This document shows, piece after piece, positions 7,291-11,275 of a stretch of 11,275 nt of DNA. Every line of letters starts with the position of its first letter. Within the stretch, counting starts at the first letter, position 1. The stretch is from an uncultured bacterium (GTDB taxonomy: Bacteria; Eisenbacteria; RBG-16-71-46; CAIMUX01): NCBI GenBank assembly GCA_946886185.1, contig CAMPIC010000042.1, positions 1 to 11,275 of the forward strand. The letters run 5' to 3'. A program made the position numbers and the translations under genes. The notes below the pieces were generated by a model that saw only the letters and a list, made by a program, of their open reading frames with translations, ran no database searches and had not been told where the DNA came from.

Positions 7291-7307
7291 ATGCCGGCAG
7301 ACGGCAT
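7291..7307. terminator. Small hairpin between convergent genes, weak terminator candidate
   Basis: ATGCCG and CGGCAT form a 6-bp stem around the loop GCAGA, in the gap between the GNAT and KamA-like stop codons. No T-run follows on either strand, so intrinsic termination is uncertain. Confidence 0.3.
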
Positions 7308-7312
7308 CCCTC

Positions 7313-8689
7313 TCACGCCACGCCCGCTTCCTGCTCGTCGTAGCGCACGCGACCGGGACGCCGCCAGGCATGCGTGCTCCCCACTTCGAGGATTTCGTCC
7401 AACTCATCCTCATAGAAGAAGCGAGACTCCCCGAAGGCCGGGCGCAGATCCGTCAGCCAGGTTGCCTCCGGATCGAATTCCGCGAAGAACGGCCGCTTCA
7501 CCCAGGACGGATTGCGCGCCTGGAGGAACTGGAGCACGAAGACCCTCTCCCCGTTCACTTCTGCGATCCCCTCAATGGACACCTTGCCCGGGAGCGCCGA
7601 CATCGACGGGCCGCGGGCGGTGCGCGCCAATCCGGAGACGCGCCGAATCGCGGTGCGATAGATCTCCACGGCGCGCGCCAGCGGAACCTCGAAGTGGTGC
7701 TGCGCGCCTGTGTTCCGCTCCACGAACATGTAATAGGGCGTGCAACCGAGCTCCACCTGCATCTGCCACATCTTCGCCCACACCGCGGGATCGTCGTTCA
7801 CGTGCCGCACGACGGGCGACTGCGTCCGGTACTGCGCCCCCGTGGCGCGGATCCGCTCGATGGCGCGCCGCGCGATCGGAGTCGAAAGCTCCACCCAGTG
7901 GGAGTGATGTCCCATGATCGAGAGATGCTTGCCGGCCGCTACGATGCGTTCGAACAAGCCCAGGACATCATCGGCATCCTTGTCGGTCACGAATCGGTAC
8001 GGCCAGTACGCCACCGACTTGGTTCCGATGCGGATCGTGCGCACGTGCGCGAACTTCGGCCCCAGGAGCGGCTCGATGTACTCCTCGAGCTTGCGCGCGG
8101 TCATGATCATCGGGTCGCCTCCCGTGATCAGGACGTCGGTCACTTCGCGATGACTTCGGATGTGCTCCAGGAACGTGCGGGCTTCGTCGGTCGCGAACTT
8201 GATCTCGTCGGTGGGAACGAACTGCGGCCAACGGAAGCAGAAGGTGCAGTACGCATGGCAGGTCTGGCCGCTGGAAGGAAAGATGAGGACCGTCTCGCGA
8301 TACTTGTGCTGCAAACCGGGGACAGGCTCGCCGTCGAGGAGCGGCACGTTCGCGGAGCGCTGACCTGCCGGGTGGGGATTGAGCTGATTGCGGATCTGCC
8401 GCGCTACGGATTCGATTTCGCTGCGCCCTGCATGGGCTCGCACCAGGCGCGCCATTCTCTTGTATTGGTCCGGGCGAAGCATGTCCCGCTGCGGAAAGGT
8501 GAGCTGGAACATCGGATCGTCCGGAGCCCGCGTCCAGTCGATCAGTTGGTCGACCACGTAATTGTTCGTTCGGAAGGGAAGGACTTCGGCCACGACCCGC
8601 ATTTCCTCGATGCGTTCCGGGTCCAGTAGCGCGAGTTGCGGAATATCTTCAAAATTGCGGGAGCCGTAGAACTTCATCGTGTCCTGCAT
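7313..8689 (-). CDS. KamA-family radical SAM/PLP aminomutase-like protein, altered substrate pocket
   Basis: The product is 458 residues. The ATG at 8689 has ACCTCCT (8695-8701, AGGAGGT on the coding strand) 5 nt away. The radical-SAM cluster motif C144-HAY-C148-TF-C151 fits CxxxCxxC, and R153 matches the arginine that holds the amino-acid carboxylate in lysine 2,3-aminomutase (LAM). GGDPM (190-194) is the SAM amino-group motif. The LPGK segment with K369 aligns with the PLP-binding lysine of LAM (PGGGGK). The C-terminus (RNPSWVKRPFFAEFDPEATWL, then LRPAFGESRFFYE) belongs to a LAM-like subgroup. By eye-alignment on PYY (318-320), the two aspartates that bind the lysine side chain in LAM are missing; R325 takes the place of one. 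The C-terminal zinc cysteines of clostridial LAM are also absent. I infer a 2,3-aminomutase on something other than lysine, perhaps an acidic amino acid. It is longer than EpmB, and no efp or epmA is nearby. Confidence 0.85.
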   Translation of the reverse strand: MQDTMKFYGSRNFEDIPQLALLDPERIEEMRVVAEVLPFRTNNYVVDQLIDWTRAPDDPMFQLTFPQRDMLRPDQYKRMARLVRAHAGRSEIESVARQIRNQLNPHPAGQRSANVPLLDGEPVPGLQHKYRETVLIFPSSGQTCHAYCTFCFRWPQFVPTDEIKFATDEARTFLEHIRSHREVTDVLITGGDPMIMTARKLEEYIEPLLGPKFAHVRTIRIGTKSVAYWPYRFVTDKDADDVLGLFERIVAAGKHLSIMGHHSHWVELSTPIARRAIERIRATGAQYRTQSPVVRHVNDDPAVWAKMWQMQVELGCTPYYMFVERNTGAQHHFEVPLARAVEIYRTAIRRVSGLARTARGPSMSALPGKVSIEGIAEVNGERVFVLQFLQARNPSWVKRPFFAEFDPEATWLTDLRPAFGESRFFYEDELDEILEVGSTHAWRRPGRVRYDEQEAGVA

Positions 8690-8763
8690 CGAACACCTCC
8701 TATAGATCAGGCTCTTTCGCCCGTAAGTGCGCCTCCTTGCGGACGAGAGACCAAGCGTCCGAT

Positions 8764-8779
8764 CCCGTCGACCGACGGG
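8764..8779. promoter_or_regulatory. 16-bp palindrome upstream of the KamA-like gene
   Basis: CCCGTCG, a 2-nt centre, then CGACGGG: seven bases each side pair perfectly. It is about 75 nt upstream of the KamA-like start, where an operator or a leader hairpin for that gene could act. Confidence 0.4.
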
Positions 8780-8850
8780 GACGCGAATTCTCCCGGCCCA
8801 CGGGGACCGTTCGGTTGCGGAAGACGAAAATCGCCGACCGGCTAGTGATT

Positions 8851-8873
8851 GTTCCCGTTCGGGAACGGAGAAC
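8851..8873. promoter_or_regulatory. Dyad of four GTTC/GAAC half-sites, candidate operator
   Basis: GTTCCCG (8851-8857) and CGGGAAC (8860-8866) form a perfect 7-2-7 palindrome. Read as tetranucleotides, the site is GTTC (8851), GTTC (8857), GAAC (8863), GAAC (8870), with spacings of 2, 2 and 3 nt, so it is nearly symmetric around 8861-8862. The divergent intergenic position favours a regulator-binding site over an RNA hairpin. The regulator is unknown. Confidence 0.45.
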
Positions 8874-9239
8874 CGGGTCGCGGTGGTTGACCCTGTCCGG
8901 GATCCTGGAATCGGAGGAGAAGGAAACCTGTCGGGTCTCCGTCTCTCTCGGCGGTCAGTTGAAAATTTCGAGCCTAGTCCGGACGGACCGCCCGAGGGGC
9001 GCGATCTGGAAGTCCAGTCCGGATCGGGACTTGCTCAGAGGACCATGGTAACCCGATTTCGCCCGCCGTCGGGGAAAAAGTTACACCCGGCGGGGCGCGA
9101 ATGCTTCCCGTTGCCATCGGCTGGACGGATCCCTATCCTTTTCGCACCATGTTGGCGCGGGCTCCCCGCGACAAGTTCGAAACGCATCATGACCCCCGAC
9201 GCGAAGCAAGACGGCCGCGCCGGGAGTTCCGGAGGCTAC

Positions 9240-9851
9240 ATGAAGCTTGCGACCATGCTCGTCGTCCTCGCCGTTTCGCTCACAGCCTCGATTGCTCACG
9301 CCGAGCGGATTGCTCAATCCGGATCGTTCGTGATCGATCTGGACACGATCGAACGCGAAGCTCCGCAAACCCCTTATCGCGGCTCGTCGAATGTGCTCGA
9401 TAACGCTGGGTTCGAAACCGGCTCGCTTCCGCCGTGGAACACCACCGGATGGACGGTGACCAGCGCGGATGCGCAGTCCGGCACCTACTCCGCGGAGGGC
9501 ATCGGGAATAACTACGTCGAGCAGTTTTTCACTCCAGTCGACGTGAACTCGATCAATGCGGTCGGCTTCTGGGTCAGGCAGCCGGAGCAAGCGCTCCAGG
9601 CGATCGACTTCTTCTACGGCGGCGGCGATTTCGATGAGTTCCTGATCTTCCCGTTCGCGGACTGGAGCTTCTTCGACGTGACCTCTCGGCTCCGCGCGGT
9701 CGGCAATCTGGAAGGGATCCGCATCTGGGGGTACACGGGCGGAGGTCCTGATATCGACCTCACTCGCGTCGACGACGTCGTGATCGACGCGGACGTCGCG
9801 ACGCCGATCCAGGAGTCCACTTGGGGCAAGGTGAAGCAGCTTTACCGTTAA
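9240..9851 (+). CDS. Small exported protein with galactose/carbohydrate-binding-like domain
   Basis: The product is 203 residues. The ATG at 9240 has GGAGG (9231-9235) 4 nt upstream and yields a good signal peptide (residues 1-21, ending IAHA). Residues about 50-184 look like a jelly-roll module of the CenC/galactose-binding type: NAGFETGSLPPW (55-66), then GWTV, SGTYSAEG, EQFFTPVDV, an alternating strand region with FFYGGGDFDEFLI (124-136), and the closing VDDVVIDAD (177-185). Such modules bind sugars or act as surface adhesion domains; no catalytic domain is present. The last 14 residues, after the domain, carry ESTWGKVKQLYR, which matches the tail of the beta-helix protein at 980-2044. It stands alone between a long regulatory gap and a strong terminator, so it is likely monocistronic. 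The family is not named with certainty. Confidence 0.82.
   Translation: MKLATMLVVLAVSLTASIAHAERIAQSGSFVIDLDTIEREAPQTPYRGSSNVLDNAGFETGSLPPWNTTGWTVTSADAQSGTYSAEGIGNNYVEQFFTPVDVNSINAVGFWVRQPEQALQAIDFFYGGGDFDEFLIFPFADWSFFDVTSRLRAVGNLEGIRIWGYTGGGPDIDLTRVDDVVIDADVATPIQESTWGKVKQLYR
9807..9848 (+). other. C-terminal WG..K tail motif of the small exported protein
   Basis: IQESTWGKVKQLYR forms the exact C-terminus. It aligns without gaps to VERSSWGRIKSTFN near the end of the beta-helix protein: the S, W, G and second K are identical, and the other core positions are conservative (V/I, E/Q, S/T, R/K, I/V, F/Y). Confidence 0.55.
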
Positions 9852-9877
9852 TCGCCGCATCAGCCTCGACCCGTGGA

Positions 9878-9914
9878 AGGCCACTCGGCATTGCGCCGGG
9901 TGGCCTCCTTGTTT
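9878..9914 (+). terminator. Intrinsic terminator after the small exported protein
   Basis: AGGCCAC (9878-9884) pairs with GTGGCCT (9900-9906). A T-G wobble and CGGC/GCCG continue the stem to 12 pairs around the loop ATTGC. It is followed by CCTTGTTT and starts 27 nt after the stop codon. Confidence 0.75.
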
Positions 9915-10023
9915 GATCCTCGACTCCAATGCGACGCAAACCGCCGCGGCCCGGCGCAGTACGTCGCGGAGCAATGGAGCACCAGAACGGCGTCGCCTCG
10001 ACCGCCGTTGAACAGGAGCTGAG

Positions 10024-10941
10024 GTGACTCGCTGGAAGCCCGATCCGGATGCGCTGCGTGATCGAATCGCGGTCGTCGCGGGAGCGACGCGCGGAGCCGG
10101 GCGCGGAATCGCAGCCGCGTTGGGAGAAGCGGGCGCGACGGTCATCTGCACCGGTCGGAGCAGCCGCACTCGCTCATTGAAATCCGACTACGACCGGCCC
10201 GAGACGATCGAGGAGACCGCGGAGATCGTCACATCGCTGGGCGGACGAGGCATCGCGGAAGTCGTCGATCACCTGGACTCCGATCAGGTGGCGAGCTTGG
10301 CGGCGAGGATTCGAGACCGGCACGGCCGCATCGACATCCTGGTCAATGACATCTGGGGCGCGGAAGAGCTCAAGGGTGGTCCCGCCGAGTGGGACAGGCC
10401 GATCTGGGAGCTGGATCTCGAGAAGAATCTCCGGCTGCTCCGCCTGGCGATCGACACGCATCTCATCACTTCGCACCATCTCCTTCCGCTCGTGGTCGCG
10501 CGTCTGGGCGGACTGCTGGTCGAGGTCACCGACGGCACGGACGAATACAACGCGTCCCAGTATCGAATCTCAGTTTTCTATGACCTTGCGAAAGCGGCGG
10601 TGAACCGGCTGGCTTTCTCGCAGGGCCACGAGCTCGCGCCCTATCAGGCGACGGCGGTCGCGCTCACGCCGGGATGGCTCCGCTCCGAGATCATGCTCGA
10701 GCACTTCCACACCACGGAGAAGGATTGGCGCACTGCGGCGGCGCCGCCCGGTTTCGAGCACTCGGAGTCGCCGCGCTACGTGGGACGCGCCGTCGTGGCG
10801 CTCGCATCCGACCCGCACCGCTCGCGATGGAACCAACGATCGGTCACGGCCGCGCGGCTCGCCGCGGAGTACGGCTTCACCGATATCGACGGCACCCAGC
10901 CCGACATCTGGACTCACATGGCGAGCGAAGAGGGCGGTTGA
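10024..10941 (+). CDS. Short-chain dehydrogenase/reductase (SDR), GTG start, atypical active site
   Basis: The product is 305 residues. It starts at GTG 10024, supported by AGGAG (10014-10018) 5 nt upstream; no ATG fits the N-terminus. The Rossmann nucleotide-binding motif is G20-ATR-G24-A-G26 (TGxxxGxG type), followed by CTGRSSRTR (42-50), whose arginines suggest NADPH preference. The usual NNAG is replaced by N108-DIWG. The catalytic Y186 and K190 are present (YDLAK). The serine normally 13 residues before Tyr is not where expected: the strand reads VEVTDGTDEYNASQY (166-180), leaving T169 or T172 as candidates. A long C-terminal part (TPGWLRSEIML to the end) is larger than the classical 250-residue form. 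By recall, a bacterial SDR subgroup shares the NDIWG and FYDLAK features. The substrate is unknown. It is cytoplasmic, lies downstream of the terminator at 9878-9914, and probably has its own promoter in 9915-10013. Confidence 0.88.
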   Translation: MTRWKPDPDALRDRIAVVAGATRGAGRGIAAALGEAGATVICTGRSSRTRSLKSDYDRPETIEETAEIVTSLGGRGIAEVVDHLDSDQVASLAARIRDRHGRIDILVNDIWGAEELKGGPAEWDRPIWELDLEKNLRLLRLAIDTHLITSHHLLPLVVARLGGLLVEVTDGTDEYNASQYRISVFYDLAKAAVNRLAFSQGHELAPYQATAVALTPGWLRSEIMLEHFHTTEKDWRTAAAPPGFEHSESPRYVGRAVVALASDPHRSRWNQRSVTAARLAAEYGFTDIDGTQPDIWTHMASEEGG

Positions 10942-11157
10942 GATCCGGAGGTTCGTGCGCGCTCCCTATGCATGGGAACGCCATCGATGCGAAAGCCTCG
11001 AGTCGGTGATGAGGTGGTCCCGGAGCGGGAGTCAGCCGCGCTCGAGCGTGATCGACCTGGCACGGGGACTGATCGCGCGTGCAACCGGATCCTCGATCAT
11101 CGCCACGAAGGAATGTCAAAGAACGGTTAGGTCCGGGGACAATCGGAGGCAGGATCC

Positions 11158-11275
11158 ATGAAACGAGCGGCCTGGGTTGCCCTGCCCCTCATGCTGACGT
11201 CCTCGAGCTTCTGCGCGGCGGAGGAGCCGATCCTCGGCGGGCCTTGCGAAAACTGCGAGCTCGTGTTCGAAGGGC
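11158..11275 (+). CDS. 5' end of an exported intradiol ring-cleavage dioxygenase-like protein
   Basis: The ATG at 11158 follows GGAGG (11145-11149) with an 8-nt gap. The 39 visible residues begin with a signal peptide (KRAAWVALPLMLTSSSFCAA). The mature start contains GGPCENCELVFEG. A GGPCEGCE-type motif just after the signal peptide is characteristic, by recall, of secreted proteins annotated as intradiol ring-cleavage dioxygenases, whose beta-sandwich core and iron ligands (Tyr, Tyr, His, His) would lie beyond the window. The cysteine near the cleavage site (SSFC) is not a good lipobox. The gene runs off the right edge, so the assignment rests on this short motif. The 216 nt before it show only a short imperfect palindrome (10963-10977). 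Confidence 0.6.
   Translation, partial: MKRAAWVALPLMLTSSSFCAAEEPILGGPCENCELVFEG

Larger units (their letters stand above)
8690..9239. other. Divergent intergenic region (KamA-like / exported protein)
   Basis: This is 550 nt without a convincing gene. The frame of the exported protein stays open leftward to 8727, but that extension is Arg/Pro-rich, has no ribosome binding site and would bury the signal peptide. The region holds two 16-bp palindromes of the same 7-2-7 form (8764-8779 and 8851-8866) and a small hairpin (AAGTCC at 9010-9015 with GGACTT at 9027-9032). A TTGAAA at 8959-8964 might be a -35 box, but no matching -10 is seen. Confidence 0.6.

Noticed and set aside
7259..8629. Long open frame (456 codons) on the plus strand opposite the KamA-like gene
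   Set aside because: The opposite strand encodes clear radical-SAM and PLP motifs. This frame is an Arg/His-rich mirror with no recognisable domain.
8851..8866. LexA (SOS) box
   Set aside because: The arms are GTTC...GAAC in the orientation opposite to the Gram-positive GAAC-N4-GTTC box and the spacing does not fit other known LexA sites.
8727..9239. N-terminal extension of the small exported protein
   Set aside because: The frame is open, but the extension is Arg/Pro-rich, has no start signal and would place the signal peptide in mid-protein. The ATG at 9240 has a good ribosome binding site.
9081..10169. Open frame (362 codons) on the minus strand
   Set aside because: It runs across the signal-peptide protein, its terminator and the start of the SDR gene. 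It has no ribosome binding site and its composition is typical of an antisense shadow.

Overview
This window of about 11.3 kb is GC-rich and reads as bacterial chromosome. Nearly every start has a clear AGGAGG-type ribosome binding site. Many products are secreted. One ends in a FlgD-Ig/type IX secretion-like C-terminal domain, and two others end in a short WG..K tail. Together these suggest a GC-rich, uncultured member of the FCB superphylum (Eisenbacteria or Latescibacterota-like). That placement is inferred from protein style, not from a marker gene.

Layout. (1) 1-738, plus strand: 3' part of a gene for a repeated beta-sandwich protein resembling DUF6252. (2) 980-4911, minus strand: a two-gene unit in which an exported DUF3160 protein (2056-4911) is followed after 11 nt by an exported right-handed beta-helix protein (980-2044). 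(3) 5183-6328, minus strand: a YedE/YeeE-family membrane transporter. (4) 6726-7241, plus strand: a GNAT acetyltransferase, convergent with (5) 7313-8689, minus strand: a KamA-family radical-SAM/PLP aminomutase-like enzyme whose predicted side-chain pocket differs from lysine 2,3-aminomutase. (6) 9240-9851, plus strand: a small exported protein with a carbohydrate-binding-like fold, closed by a good intrinsic terminator. (7) 10024-10941, plus strand: a GTG-initiated short-chain dehydrogenase with an unusual active site. (8) 11158 to the window end, plus strand: the start of an exported protein resembling intradiol ring-cleavage dioxygenases.

No mobile element, CRISPR array, rRNA or tRNA was seen. 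The two long gene-free stretches (6329-6725 and 8690-9239) lie between divergent genes and carry palindromes or tandem repeats that look like operators. No single multi-gene system is obvious. The best leads are the shared C-terminal WG..K motif of two unrelated exported proteins, the altered pocket of the KamA-like enzyme and its GNAT neighbour, and the dyad elements in the divergent intergenic regions.
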